A model generated the notes under the pieces. That model was not told the DNA's origin. It ran no database searches and was given only the letters and a program-made list of their open reading frames with translations. From Bacteroidales bacterium OttesenSCG-928-M11 (GTDB lineage Bacteria; Bacteroidota; Bacteroidia; Bacteroidales; Azobacteroidaceae): a stretch of 37,240 nt of DNA. The translations under genes and the position numbers were made by a program. Positions 16,663-24,367 of the stretch are shown here, one piece after another. How positions within the stretch are numbered: the stretch's first letter is position 1; each line of letters begins with the position of its first letter. The DNA lies in the NCBI GenBank assembly GCA_030265685.1, contig JAJDGO010000013.1, positions 1 through 37,240 of the forward strand, written 5' to 3'.

Positions 16663-18216
16663 ATGAGATTAATATTGATTACGCTTTCTCTTTTATTTAC
16701 AATTACTGCTTCTGCAAAAAAGAAAGAAGACTTAGTCCTTAAAAACGAACGTGTTATTGGAAAAACTGTTGACGGAACTCACATACTTGGTACGGAATAT
16801 ATTTTTCCCGAACGTGTTCATGAAGCTTTTCTTTATAAAGATGGAGGACTTTTAACTATTCAATCGCGCAACTTAAGGCAAAACGGAGTGGATTTAAGCA
16901 ATGGCGGCAAAATTTTCCAGTATGATATAAATAATGATACACTACTTTGGTCTAAAAAAATATCGTATTCGAAAGAAAGTATTTTGCAATTCGATAATAC
17001 ATTAATCTTTAACTATGAAAGAAAAGTACAACGACTGGATGCCTATACTGGTAAAAAGATGTGGGAACTTAGGAGTAACATCAATTATATCGACCCTCAT
17101 TATAATATAGGAATAGGATATAATTTGGAAAAACATGAGAAATACAACGAACTTCAAGGCGCCGATTTGAATCGAGGTAAATTAAGATGGACAAGGAGTT
17201 TGAATATCAACTATGGTTGGTCTGATACATTTTACATGAATGACTCTGTTTTGGTCGTCGTCTCAGATGGTTTGCATACAATAAACTTACGAAATGGAGA
17301 AGGTTGGGATTATAAAGTAAAAACCGGAGAAAGAAGTTACAAAAGATCTACTGCAATTAATGCAGCAGGAATTGCAACTGGTTTGTTGTTTGGCGTGTTT
17401 TTTTATTCAACAGGATATGATGTGATAAGTGATTTATCATCAAATGTCCTATTAGATGATAAATTTATTTATTTTGCTTCGAAAGAACAGATCGTTAGAT
17501 TAGAGAAAAGCACCGGAGATATAGACTGGAGAAAACCATTACCCAATAAAGATACCAGCAAATCTTTTATTTTTATGAATGATAGTACGGTTTTTTTGAT
17601 AAACGGAGGCTGGACTTATGTGGATGGAGTTCGTAAAGATATGGGAGTTCCCTTTATTACTGCCTATGATAAAAACTCAGGTTTCCAAAAATTCCTTGTT
17701 ACTTTGGACAAAAAGGAAGATCCTATTTTTGATTATGAGCGATTAGGCGATAATATTTATCTTCTTTTCAAAAATAGAATGAGGAAATATTCTGCAAAAA
17801 CAGGCGAATTGTTGCTCGATAAATTTTGTTCTGAGGAACAGTTTGGCGAAATAACCCACTTTGTTGATGATAAAGTTTTCATAGCTGGTCAAGATGAATT
17901 GATGTATCGTTTGATTGATTCGGATTTAAATAAAGTATTTGTGCACACAAAAGACGGTCATGTTTTAGCTATTGACGAAGACTTGAACGTTTCGGAAATA
18001 ATCAATTCCTCCGAACTAAATGTAAATAAGCTATCTTCTGATGATTTTCTTTTCCTTTCCAGGAATCATTATACGGAAATATACAACCACGATGGAGAAA
18101 AAATAGCCGTATTGGACATTCCTTCCGATTCTTTCTTAATAGATGGTGTATTATATGCAAAAAAAGATAATAGCTTTTTTGCAATCGATTTGGATCAACT
18201 GAAAGAAAAGCAATAA
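16663..18216 (+). CDS. Exported PQQ-like beta-propeller repeat protein
   Basis: 517 residues with signal peptide MRLILITLSLLFTITASA. Repeats of the PQQ/quinoprotein type are visible: GGKIFQYDINNDTLLWSKKI, LDAYTGKKMWEL, QIVRLEKSTGDIDWRKPL, RKYSAKTGELLLD and GHVLAIDEDLN. A hydrophobic stretch around residues 230-250 (AINAAGIATGLLFGVFFYST) breaks the propeller and could be a membrane insertion or buried strand. Catalytic quinoprotein residues are not evident, so a structural or binding role is more likely than dehydrogenase activity. Single gene with own promoter and terminator. Confidence 0.75.
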   Translation: MRLILITLSLLFTITASAKKKEDLVLKNERVIGKTVDGTHILGTEYIFPERVHEAFLYKDGGLLTIQSRNLRQNGVDLSNGGKIFQYDINNDTLLWSKKISYSKESILQFDNTLIFNYERKVQRLDAYTGKKMWELRSNINYIDPHYNIGIGYNLEKHEKYNELQGADLNRGKLRWTRSLNINYGWSDTFYMNDSVLVVVSDGLHTINLRNGEGWDYKVKTGERSYKRSTAINAAGIATGLLFGVFFYSTGYDVISDLSSNVLLDDKFIYFASKEQIVRLEKSTGDIDWRKPLPNKDTSKSFIFMNDSTVFLINGGWTYVDGVRKDMGVPFITAYDKNSGFQKFLVTLDKKEDPIFDYERLGDNIYLLFKNRMRKYSAKTGELLLDKFCSEEQFGEITHFVDDKVFIAGQDELMYRLIDSDLNKVFVHTKDGHVLAIDEDLNVSEIINSSELNVNKLSSDDFLFLSRNHYTEIYNHDGEKIAVLDIPSDSFLIDGVLYAKKDNSFFAIDLDQLKEKQ

Positions 18217-18245
18217 AAGTCGTTATACTTACTTAATAATTCGAG

Positions 18246-18273
18246 CAGCCTCTTATTCCAAAGAGGCTGTTTT
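18246..18273 (+). terminator. Intrinsic terminator after the PQQ-propeller gene
   Basis: Stem CAGCCTCTT (18246-18254), 6-nt loop, stem AAGAGGCTG (18261-18269), then TTTT. It overlaps the stop codon of the converging MATE gene; on that strand no U-tract follows. Confidence 0.8.
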
Positions 18274-19623
18274 CTTGTCTCGAATGCGGAAGTATAAGAA
18301 ATAGATAATAATAAAAACCATAGTTAATATCTCGGAGATAGGCAGGGCTAACCAAATACCCGGCTCGTTTAATAACTTTGGAGTTAAAAGGAAACAAGGT
18401 ATTAGGAAAATAAATCCCCGCAAAAGGGCAAATCCGGTAGCCGGTTTTATCTTTTCCATACTTTGATAGTAGCCGATGATACATAAATTCATAATAAAGA
18501 AAATGAAACCAATAGCAAAATACGGAAAACCATTGATTGCTATCAGAGCTGCCGAATTATTTGTATCAAGAAATAAACTAACTAAGAATTTAGGGAAAAA
18601 CAGAAAAACAACAGTTACAATAACTCCACAAATTATTGCGGTATAAAGAGATATTTTAATAGTAGAAGCAACCCGATGAGGCTTCTTTGCTCCGAAATTA
18701 TAACTAATAATTGGCTGAGCCGATTGGGCAATCGAATTACCAATCATAAAAACAAAGGGCAAGTAATAGCATGCAATGCCAAAAGCACCCACTCCGTCGT
18801 CTCCTAAATAGTGCATAAATACCAAGTTTCCCATAAACATGAGCATAGCAAGCGTAGCTTCTCCTAAAAAAGAAGAAGAACCTATACGACATTGATAATA
18901 AATATTCCGCAAGGATAACAATAAACTCTTTCTACTTATTTTAATCGGATGCGGACGCAGACTATTAGCGAAGAACAAAAGATAAATAATTGCGATAAGT
19001 CCTCCTGTAACAATACTGATTGATGTTGCAAAAGCGGCTCCCATTACACCCCAACCTAATGGAAAAATAAATAGCCAATCGAGAACAACATTTACTACTG
19101 CCGAAATAAGACTGCAATACATCGCCAGTTTAGGAGCTCCGTCTAATCGGATAATAAACAAACTGACCGAAATCCACATCTGAAATGTCAAAGAAGGAAT
19201 AAACCAAAGCAAATAATCTTTTACCATCGGTAAGAGTTGTTCGGAAGAACCAAGCAAAAAAGCGGTTTGCTCGGGAAAAATCATAATGAAGGCGGTAAAA
19301 GTTACAGTAACAATCGTTACGAACAATAAGGCTTGTGTTACGTTAAGTCTTGCTATTTTATATTTTTTCTTTGAAAGGTGTATCGATGTTACAACCGAAC
19401 ATCCCGAACCTATCATAAGTCCAAGACCGGTAAAAAGCATTAACAAGGGGACACAAATATTAACAGCTGCAATTCCATCACTACCAACTCCATGACCTAC
19501 AAATATTCCATCGATAGCAGTTACTGCCGATATGCTAAGCATTCCCATTAAAGTGGGGAAAAACAATTTCCTAAATAGTTTAGAAACTTTTAATGTTTCG
19601 AAATCAATTGCATCACGTTCCAT
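18253..19623 (-). CDS. MATE-family multidrug efflux transporter
   Basis: 456 residues with 12 hydrophobic segments. The N-terminal part has the MATE pattern KLFFPTLMGMLSISAVTAID, FVGHGVGSDGIAAVNICVP and GSGCSVVTSIHLSKKK; the second half repeats the fold with GDDGVGAFGIACY, SIAQSAQPIISYNFGAKKPH and FFIMNLCIIGYYQSM. The family exports cationic drugs and metabolites using sodium or proton gradients across the inner membrane. It resembles the MepA/DinF side of the family. It has its own promoter and a leader of about 135 nt with a terminator hairpin and short ORF, suggesting regulation by attenuation. Confidence 0.92.
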   Translation of the reverse strand: MERDAIDFETLKVSKLFRKLFFPTLMGMLSISAVTAIDGIFVGHGVGSDGIAAVNICVPLLMLFTGLGLMIGSGCSVVTSIHLSKKKYKIARLNVTQALLFVTIVTVTFTAFIMIFPEQTAFLLGSSEQLLPMVKDYLLWFIPSLTFQMWISVSLFIIRLDGAPKLAMYCSLISAVVNVVLDWLFIFPLGWGVMGAAFATSISIVTGGLIAIIYLLFFANSLRPHPIKISRKSLLLSLRNIYYQCRIGSSSFLGEATLAMLMFMGNLVFMHYLGDDGVGAFGIACYYLPFVFMIGNSIAQSAQPIISYNFGAKKPHRVASTIKISLYTAIICGVIVTVVFLFFPKFLVSLFLDTNNSAALIAINGFPYFAIGFIFFIMNLCIIGYYQSMEKIKPATGFALLRGFIFLIPCFLLTPKLLNEPGIWLALPISEILTMVFIIIYFLYFRIRDKKTASLE

Positions 19624-19656
19624 CTTTCGTTTATAATTAAAGGTTTTAAATACTAT

Positions 19657-19760
19657 AAAAAAAAAGACGAATAAGTTGATTGGTTTTACCCAGTCATCTT
19701 ATCCGGCATCTTTATTTGCCCTCCGATGAGGATTACAAAACGATCTTTTTGCAGAATCGA
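19657..19760 (-). promoter_or_regulatory. MATE leader with terminator hairpin overlapping a short ORF (candidate attenuator)
   Basis: From the predicted start near 19760 the leader can form a long hairpin, arms CGGATAAGATGACTGG (complement of 19690-19705) and CCAATCAACTTATTCG (complement of 19668-19683), with 13 of 16 positions pairing, then TC and nine Ts (19657-19665). That is an intrinsic terminator about 35 bp before the MATE start codon. A competing upstream hairpin pairs ATCC-T-CATC (complement of 19725-19733) with GATG-CC-GGAT (complement of 19701-19710) and would remove the base of the terminator's 5' arm. I could not match it to a known riboswitch class. It could instead be an independent small RNA. 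Confidence 0.55.
19686..19709 (-). other. Candidate leader peptide MPDKMTG inside the MATE attenuator
   Basis: Seven codons plus TAA, starting at 19709. A GGAGGG (complement of 19719-19724) lies 9 nt upstream, a Shine-Dalgarno-like site of a kind rare in this phylum. The ORF covers the 5' arm of the terminator hairpin, so a ribosome on it would block the hairpin. The same frame is open further upstream without an ATG. Too short for certainty. Confidence 0.3.
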
Positions 19761-19763
19761 GTG

Positions 19764-19794
19764 CAAAGGTAGGACTTATATTTAGAGTTGCAAA
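19764..19794 (-). promoter_or_regulatory. MATE transporter promoter
   Basis: Minus strand: TTTG (complement of 19791-19794), 19-bp spacer, TACCTTTG (complement of 19764-19771). This is a perfect consensus Bacteroidota promoter. Confidence 0.75.
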
Positions 19795-19830
19795 AAAATA
19801 TTTGCAAAACAAATGGCTTTATAAACAATA

Positions 19831-19858
19831 ATTCCTGCATCTTTTGAAATGCAGGAAT
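19831..19858 (-). terminator. Terminator after tRNA-Ala
   Basis: Perfect 10-bp stem ATTCCTGCAT / ATGCAGGAAT with an 8-nt loop, beginning 10 bp past the tRNA 3' end, followed leftward by the moderately T-rich TATTGTTT. Confidence 0.65.
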
Positions 19859-19867
19859 AGTTATTTG

Positions 19868-19941
19868 TGGAGCATATCGGACTCGAACCGATCACCTTTA
19901 GACTGCCAGTCTAACGCTCTAGCCAGATGAGCTAATGCCCC
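19868..19941 (-). tRNA. tRNA-Ala, anticodon GGC
   Basis: A 74-nt cloverleaf reads leftward: acceptor GGGGCAT / ATGCTCC with discriminator A, D-stem GCTC/GAGC, anticodon stem TTAGA/TCTAA around loop CTGGCAG (anticodon GGC), and T-stem ATCGG/CCGAT around TTCGAGT. The third acceptor pair is G:U, the alanine identity element. CCA is not encoded. It stands alone, not in a cluster, with its own promoter and terminator. Confidence 0.96.
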
Positions 19942-20034
19942 GTAGTTTCTTGATCTCTTTGTTGATGCGGGTTTTGAAGTTATTTCTATTTGCGTAAACC
20001 TGATTCAAGTTGTAGCTTTATCGCACCAACGGCG

Positions 20035-20066
20035 CAAAGGTAATATATTTATTGTAAATATACAAA
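20035..20066 (-). promoter_or_regulatory. tRNA-Ala promoter
   Basis: Minus strand: TTTG (complement of 20063-20066), 20-bp spacer, TACCTTTG (complement of 20035-20042), about 90 bp before the mature tRNA 5' end. Confidence 0.7.
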
Positions 20067-20107
20067 GTCATAAAACCGCATTTGTGAAAAATCATTACCT
20101 TTGCCTT

Positions 20108-20668
20108 ATGATCAAAGAAAAGATAATATTAGGAGTTGATCCGGGAACTGCGGTAATGGGATACGGATTGTTGAAAATTACAAACAATCAGCCGGAATTG
20201 ATGGCAATGGGAATCTTGGAACTTAACAAATATGATGATCATTATCTTAAACTTCGTCGAATATTTGAACGTATTATTAGTTTGGTAGACGAGTTTCTTC
20301 CCGACGAATTAGCCATAGAATCTCCTTTTTTTGGAAAGAATGTACAAAGTATGCTAAAATTAGGACGAGCACAAGGAGTTGCAATGGCAGCCGCTTTGTC
20401 GCGAGATATTCCCATCTTCGAGTATGCTCCGTTAAAAATAAAAATGTCGATCACCGGAAATGGAAGAGCATCTAAGGAACAAGTAGCTAATATGTTGCAA
20501 CGATACCTTAAAATTCCGGACGAACTAATGCTTCCTCAGTTAGATGCTACTGATGGTTTGGCGGCGGCACTTTGTCATCATTTCCAGTCGGGGCGTCCGC
20601 AATCGGCAAATAAGTATAACAGCTGGAAAGATTACGTCAATAAAAACGAAAAACGAGTCAGGAAATAG
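20108..20668 (+). CDS. ruvC: Holliday junction resolvase RuvC
   Basis: 186 residues from the ATG at 20108 ([20 protein letters not shown]). The acidic active site is visible: D11 in GVDPGT, E71 in [10 protein letters not shown], and D146 and D149 in [14 protein letters not shown], matching D7, E66, D138 and D141 of E. coli RuvC. The nuclease cuts four-way junctions together with RuvAB in recombination. A GTG start 24 nt upstream (20084) would add eight residues; I prefer the ATG because family proteins begin close to the first strand and a TACCTTTG box (20096-20103) lies inside the extension. ruvA and ruvB are not nearby. Codons beyond 155 give a basic tail. Confidence 0.93.
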   Translation: MIKEKIILGVDPGTAVMGYGLLKITNNQPELMAMGILELNKYDDHYLKLRRIFERIISLVDEFLPDELAIESPFFGKNVQSMLKLGRAQGVAMAAALSRDIPIFEYAPLKIKMSITGNGRASKEQVANMLQRYLKIPDELMLPQLDATDGLAAALCHHFQSGRPQSANKYNSWKDYVNKNEKRVRK

Positions 20669-20713
20669 TATTCATCCTTAAAACCCTTTTCGTAACATTT
20701 AGTAGTTTAATAA

Positions 20714-20744
20714 TTTGATAGTTCAAAAAAAGGATGTAATTTTG
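20714..20744 (+). promoter_or_regulatory. Promoter of the T9SS cargo gene
   Basis: TTTG (20714-20717), 19-bp spacer, TAATTTTG (20737-20744): full consensus. The leader to the ATG at 20836 is about 88 nt, AT-rich, with no obvious structure. Confidence 0.7.
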
Positions 20745-20835
20745 AACTCAGAAAGAAATATAAGCATTAGAGAACACTTACAGAGAATATTTTGTTTAAA
20801 TCAATATTAGTATAAACCTATAAAAAATTAGCAAT

Positions 20836-21858
20836 ATGAAGAAAATATTTACTTTTCTATTAATGAGCTTGATTAGTTTTTCGGTAGCATACTCGCAAGT
20901 AACGTTAACGAAAGAATCTCATGGTTTTATTTCCGAACTTAATCACCAATCAATACATGTAGATTACGCAGATCCGGGTCAATCCGGTAGCAACCAAGTT
21001 TGGGACTTTAGCAATCTTGCTGTTTTAGAAGACGCAGAAGACGTATTATCTGAAATTGATCCGGTTGATTCGGACGGAATTATTAATGTAAACCGGAACG
21101 ATGATCTTATTTTTCATTACGTAATAAACGATCAGTCCAACTCTTATTTAGGCTATACCGGCGAAAAGACCAAAGTAAGCTACACGAAACCTATTGTTAA
21201 AACACAATATCCTCAGTCGTTTGGCACTTATTTCGAAGGACAATTCTCGGGGAAAGTAGAATATGCCGGAAGCAAGCACGTTGTTCCTTTAAAAGGTACC
21301 TATTCTACTCACGCCGATGCTAGTGGAACTTTGATTCTTCCTAAAGGAATTAAACTATCTGTATTGCGAGTTCATACAATAGAAAGAATAGAATACAGCA
21401 ATGTAACGCAAGTTACGGACAAGTATCTTTGGTATGCGCAAGAAATACGCTATCCTGTTTTGGTAACAACAGAAACTTATATGGAACAAAAGAATGGAAA
21501 TGCAACATGTGCTAGTACAAAGTCTTTCATGAATGCCAACTTGTTCCAAAACAAATACGACTCTCCAACTTCACTTGAAGCCATTGTTGATGATATTGCT
21601 TATACAATTTCTCCCAATCCATTTCAAGACATTGTAGAAGTATCTTATTCTCTTCCCGAAACAACAAAAGTAACCGTAGCCCTTTATAACTCGAAAGGAG
21701 CAAAACTAACCGAATTAGTTTCCGGAGAAATGCAATCGGGTCATGTATCATTTACTAAAAATGTAGCAACATATACCCAAACTCCCGATGTTTACATCTT
21801 AAAACTATCTTTCGGAAATAAATCTTATTCGGAGAAATTAGTTAAAACAAGCAAATAA
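20836..21858 (+). CDS. Secreted protein with type IX secretion C-terminal sorting domain
   Basis: 340 residues. Signal peptide MKKIFTFLLMSLISFSVAYS directs Sec export. Residues about 22-245 form a beta-rich body without an enzyme motif I recognise. The last 85 residues are a type A T9SS sorting domain: AYTISPNPFQDIVEVSYSLP, VTVALYNSKGAKL, QSGHVSFTKN, DVYILKLSFGNKSYSEKLVK. Such domains carry cargo through the outer membrane and are usually removed, with the cargo released or anchored to A-LPS. This implies a T9SS elsewhere in the genome. It has its own promoter and a very strong terminator. Confidence 0.88.
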   Translation: MKKIFTFLLMSLISFSVAYSQVTLTKESHGFISELNHQSIHVDYADPGQSGSNQVWDFSNLAVLEDAEDVLSEIDPVDSDGIINVNRNDDLIFHYVINDQSNSYLGYTGEKTKVSYTKPIVKTQYPQSFGTYFEGQFSGKVEYAGSKHVVPLKGTYSTHADASGTLILPKGIKLSVLRVHTIERIEYSNVTQVTDKYLWYAQEIRYPVLVTTETYMEQKNGNATCASTKSFMNANLFQNKYDSPTSLEAIVDDIAYTISPNPFQDIVEVSYSLPETTKVTVALYNSKGAKLTELVSGEMQSGHVSFTKNVATYTQTPDVYILKLSFGNKSYSEKLVKTSK

Positions 21859-21880
21859 TCAACTAACTAAGCTATACAAA

Positions 21881-21915
21881 GCGGAGGTGTTCGGGAAAGA
21901 ACACCTCCGCTTTTT
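21881..21915 (+). terminator. Strong intrinsic terminator after the T9SS cargo gene
   Basis: A perfect 12-bp stem, GCGGAGGTGTTC (21881-21892) and GAACACCTCCGC (21899-21910), with loop GGGAAA, then TTTTTG. This is the most stable hairpin in the window. Confidence 0.95.
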
Positions 21916-21960
21916 GTTTATAATACACAATAGACGCCTTACTTCTTGTCGTATTCGAAA

Positions 21961-22065
21961 AAAAGATACTATAACTTTCTCCAAGTTATACTAAAACTTT
22001 ACCCAAGTTTTACAACAACTTCGTCTAAGTTTTACTAAAACTTCGCCCAAGTTATAGTCAAACTT
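21961..22065. repeat. Five-unit tandem array, exact 22-bp period (AAGTT class, reverse orientation)
   Basis: Units start at 21961 (degenerate), 21983, 22005, 22027 and 22049. Each is 17 bp, for example AAGTTATACTAAAACTT and AAGTTTTACTAAAACTT; the spacers are TCTCC, TACCC, CGTCT and CGCCC. Read on the minus strand the spacers become GGAGA, GGGTA, AGACG and GGGCG and the cores become AAGTTTTAGTAWAACTT, so the array is an inverted relative of 12548-12674. The 397-bp gap (21859-22255) holds this array, the terminator at 21881 and a promoter box at 22219; I see no gene in it. Confidence 0.9.
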
Positions 22066-22218
22066 AAAACAGAGGATTTAGAAGTTGCCTTTGCTTCCTT
22101 GAGCGATTTTTTAAGTAAAACGCCTCCTTCTCTTATCTATTATTGCTTATTCTACGAAAATAAAGGTATAATAATGAACAAATATTACCATTTTTATGGT
22201 CGATTGAGTTATTTTATA

Positions 22219-22226
22219 TACTTTTG
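22219..22226 (+). promoter_or_regulatory. -7 box for the WecG/WecA-type operon
   Basis: TACTTTTG matches TAnnTTTG, 30 bp before the ATG at 22256. The -33 region is T-rich without a clear TTTG. Confidence 0.5.
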
Positions 22227-22255
22227 CGGGATCAAAACTGATAGTTTTTCTTTTA

Positions 22256-22990
22256 ATGGAGAGTTATTTCGGGATTCGTTATTGTTTTGAAAAAGACAAA
22301 GTTCATTCGACCATAGAAAATATGGTAAATAGCCAAACCTCCGGTTATGTTTGTGTAGCAGATGGGGTAACTTTGGCAATGAGTTACAAAAATAGTGGCT
22401 TGAAAACCGTTTTAGATAACGCCAGTTTAATTACATGCGACAGTGGTTGGGTTCCACTATACTTAAAATCCTTATATTCGATAAATAAAGAGCAGTATTC
22501 GGGAAGTGATCTGATGATGGATCTAATAGAACAAAAGAAATATAATATTTTGTTTATAGGATCGTCGGATACAACTTTAGCAGCATTAAAGGAAGAGTTG
22601 ACGAAAAAAGACGCTCGTATTGGTCAGATGGGTTTTATTTCGCTTCCATTTAGAGAAGTAGATAAGTTTGATTACGATCAAATTGCACAAACAATAGAGG
22701 TAAACAGTCCGGATATTATTTTTGTTTCGTTAGGTATGCCTAAGCAAGAATTTTTCATGAGCCGTTTAAAACCTTATATTACAAAAGGAGTTATGATAGG
22801 AGTTGGAGCAGCTTTCAAATTTCATTCAGGACTTCCTAACGAAAAAAGAGCTCCTCGATGGATGATTAAGTCTAAGATGGAGTGGGTTTACAGGATATTT
22901 AGCGAACCCAAAAAACAAATTAAACGATGCTCGTTGATACTTGTCACGATGCCTCGAATATACTGGAAAGAATATAGAAAAAAACAATAA
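22256..22990 (+). CDS. WecG/TagA/CpsF-family glycosyltransferase (GT26)
   Basis: 244 residues, typical length. Family hallmarks are CVADGVTLAMSYKN, LITCDSGWVPLYLKS, ILFIGSSDTTLAALKEEL, PDIIFVSLGMPKQEFFMSRL and GVGAAFKFHSGLPNEKRAPRWM, with a basic C-terminus for membrane contact. In other bacteria these enzymes add N-acetylmannosamine or its uronic acid to undecaprenyl-PP-GlcNAc. Here the next gene, 1 bp away, encodes a WecA-type enzyme that would make that lipid intermediate, so the pair probably carries out the first two steps of a surface polysaccharide. Donor sugar unknown. Confidence 0.9.
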   Translation: MESYFGIRYCFEKDKVHSTIENMVNSQTSGYVCVADGVTLAMSYKNSGLKTVLDNASLITCDSGWVPLYLKSLYSINKEQYSGSDLMMDLIEQKKYNILFIGSSDTTLAALKEELTKKDARIGQMGFISLPFREVDKFDYDQIAQTIEVNSPDIIFVSLGMPKQEFFMSRLKPYITKGVMIGVGAAFKFHSGLPNEKRAPRWMIKSKMEWVYRIFSEPKKQIKRCSLILVTMPRIYWKEYRKKQ

Positions 22991-22991
22991 A

Positions 22992-24083
22992 ATGTTCTTA
23001 CTTGACATACACCCAAATATTATCGTAGCTTTTTTATTAAGTCTTATCATCAGTATTTACATTACGCGCTCGGTTATTAGATACTCTCTTCGTGTCGGGC
23101 TTGGTGATAAACCCGGAGAATCGCGAAAGATTCATACCAAAAGAACTCCTAACATGGGAGGGATTGCCGTATTTATTGCAACTTTCGTGTCTTACTTCGC
23201 TTTTGTCGAATATCAAGATACTATCAGACCCGACAAAATTTTCTCGATTTGTATTTTACTCTTCTTTGTTGGTGTAAAAGATGACTTAGAACCTATTTCT
23301 CCCAAGTTCCGTTTGTTTGTAGAATTTGCTTTAGCATTCTTTGTTATTTATATATCCGACATACGTTTAGTTACACTTTGGGGGATATTCGGAATACAAA
23401 TTTTACCACTTTGGGCAAGTTATATTTTATCTGCAACTTTTATCGTTGCTTGTATCAACGCTTATAACTTGATTGATGGTATTGATGGCTTATTGGGATC
23501 AATTTCTTTGTTGGGAGCTATCTGTTTCGGACTATTATTTAACTTTTTGGGCGACTGGTTATGGACTTTACTTTGTGTTTCTCTTACAGGTGCTTTGATT
23601 GGATTCCTGATTTTTAACTGGCATCCGGCAAAAGTATTTATGGGTAATGGAGGGGCTTTGTTTCTCGGCGCTATTTTTGCCTGTTTTTCTTTGCGACTTA
23701 TGCAAATGACCGACCCGATTTATTACGAAACAATACAAATAACTGCGCCTCATACGCTGGCATTTAGTATAGTTGCAATCCCATTTGTTGACTTACTTTG
23801 TGTTTTCTCGTATCGGATACTGCATTGGTTACCACCATTTGCGGCAGATAATAGTCATATTCATCACAGAATGTTGAGAATAGGACTAAAGCACGACCGG
23901 GCAACCATCTCATTGATTGTATTAAATATCATAATTATAGCATTTGCATTTCTTATACAAGGAACAGGAGCTCTACGTTCGTTTATATTTACTGTCTGTT
24001 TTGCAGTTGCAGTAGATATAATCTTCTTCTACATCGAATGGCAAATAAAGATATATAAGAGAAGAAAGTCATTAAAGGCTTGA
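22992..24083 (+). CDS. Undecaprenyl-phosphate sugar-1-phosphate transferase, WecA/MraY family
   Basis: 363 residues from the ATG at 22992, one base after the preceding stop codon; an ATG at 22941 in the same frame would overlap the upstream gene by 50 nt and is unlikely. About ten membrane segments. Motifs: DKPGESRKIHTKRTPNMGG (39-57), D97-D98 in GVKDDLEPIS, NAYNLIDGIDGL (156-167) and SHIHHRMLRIGL near 300. These are the conserved cytoplasmic loops of polyprenyl-phosphate N-acetylhexosamine-1-phosphate transferases, closer to WecA than to MraY. It loads the first sugar phosphate onto undecaprenyl phosphate at the inner membrane. Confidence 0.9.
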   Translation: MFLLDIHPNIIVAFLLSLIISIYITRSVIRYSLRVGLGDKPGESRKIHTKRTPNMGGIAVFIATFVSYFAFVEYQDTIRPDKIFSICILLFFVGVKDDLEPISPKFRLFVEFALAFFVIYISDIRLVTLWGIFGIQILPLWASYILSATFIVACINAYNLIDGIDGLLGSISLLGAICFGLLFNFLGDWLWTLLCVSLTGALIGFLIFNWHPAKVFMGNGGALFLGAIFACFSLRLMQMTDPIYYETIQITAPHTLAFSIVAIPFVDLLCVFSYRILHWLPPFAADNSHIHHRMLRIGLKHDRATISLIVLNIIIIAFAFLIQGTGALRSFIFTVCFAVAVDIIFFYIEWQIKIYKRRKSLKA

Positions 24084-24116
24084 AAAAAGATTGTATAATG
24101 AAAAAAGTTAGTTAAA

Positions 24117-24314
24117 ATGAAAGAAAAAATTGGAAATGATGCAGGACGCATCTGGAATTTATTGAACGAAAGCGACGCTAAGTCTGTAAAAGAATTAAAG
24201 AAAGCGTTGAAGATGAACGACAAAGAAATCTATGCTGCAATAGGTTGGTTGTCGAGAGAAGAAAAATTGGAATGTGAAAAGAAAGAAGATGACTTGTATA
24301 TCTCTTTGATATAA
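24117..24314 (+). CDS. Small winged-helix protein (wHTH_10/DUF2582-like)
   Basis: 65 residues. GRIWNLLNESDAKSVKELKK followed by MNDKEIYAAIGWLSREEKLE and a short beta wing at KKEDDLYISLI give a complete minimal winged helix. It resembles the DUF2582 (wHTH_10) family found as stand-alone small proteins. Whether it binds DNA or protein is unknown. It follows the WecA-type gene by 33 bp on the same strand and may be cotranscribed. Confidence 0.8.
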   Translation: MKEKIGNDAGRIWNLLNESDAKSVKELKKALKMNDKEIYAAIGWLSREEKLECEKKEDDLYISLI

Positions 24315-24337
24315 TTAGAAGTGTTGAGAATTTTGGT

Positions 24338-24367
24338 AAAGAGTCTTGCTGTTTAGTGAGACTCTTT
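24338..24367. terminator. Hairpin between converging genes, probable terminator
   Basis: Perfect 9-bp stem AAAGAGTCT (24338-24346) / AGACTCTTT (24359-24367), 12-nt loop, followed rightward by CCATTTTG. It overlaps the 3' end of the substrate-binding protein gene. The U-tracts on both sides are weak. Confidence 0.5.

Noticed and set aside
19657-19760. Known riboswitch in the MATE leader
   Set aside because: I compared from memory with TPP, cobalamin, purine, guanidine, fluoride and preQ1 consensus elements and saw no match; attenuation fits better.
19868-19941. tRNA-Ala as an integration site with an attached element
   Set aside because: No integrase, no duplicated tRNA 3' end and ordinary genes on both sides.
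20084-20107. GTG start adding eight residues to RuvC
   Set aside because: The added residues do not look like the family and the ATG at 20108 begins right before the first strand.
22099-22290. Plus-strand ORF of 63 residues before the WecG-type gene
   Set aside because: It overlaps the real gene and its promoter box, has no family-like features and has a composition like random AT-rich sequence.
22941-22991. Earlier ATG for the WecA-type transferase
   Set aside because: It would overlap the preceding glycosyltransferase by 50 nt and add 17 charged residues before the first membrane segment.
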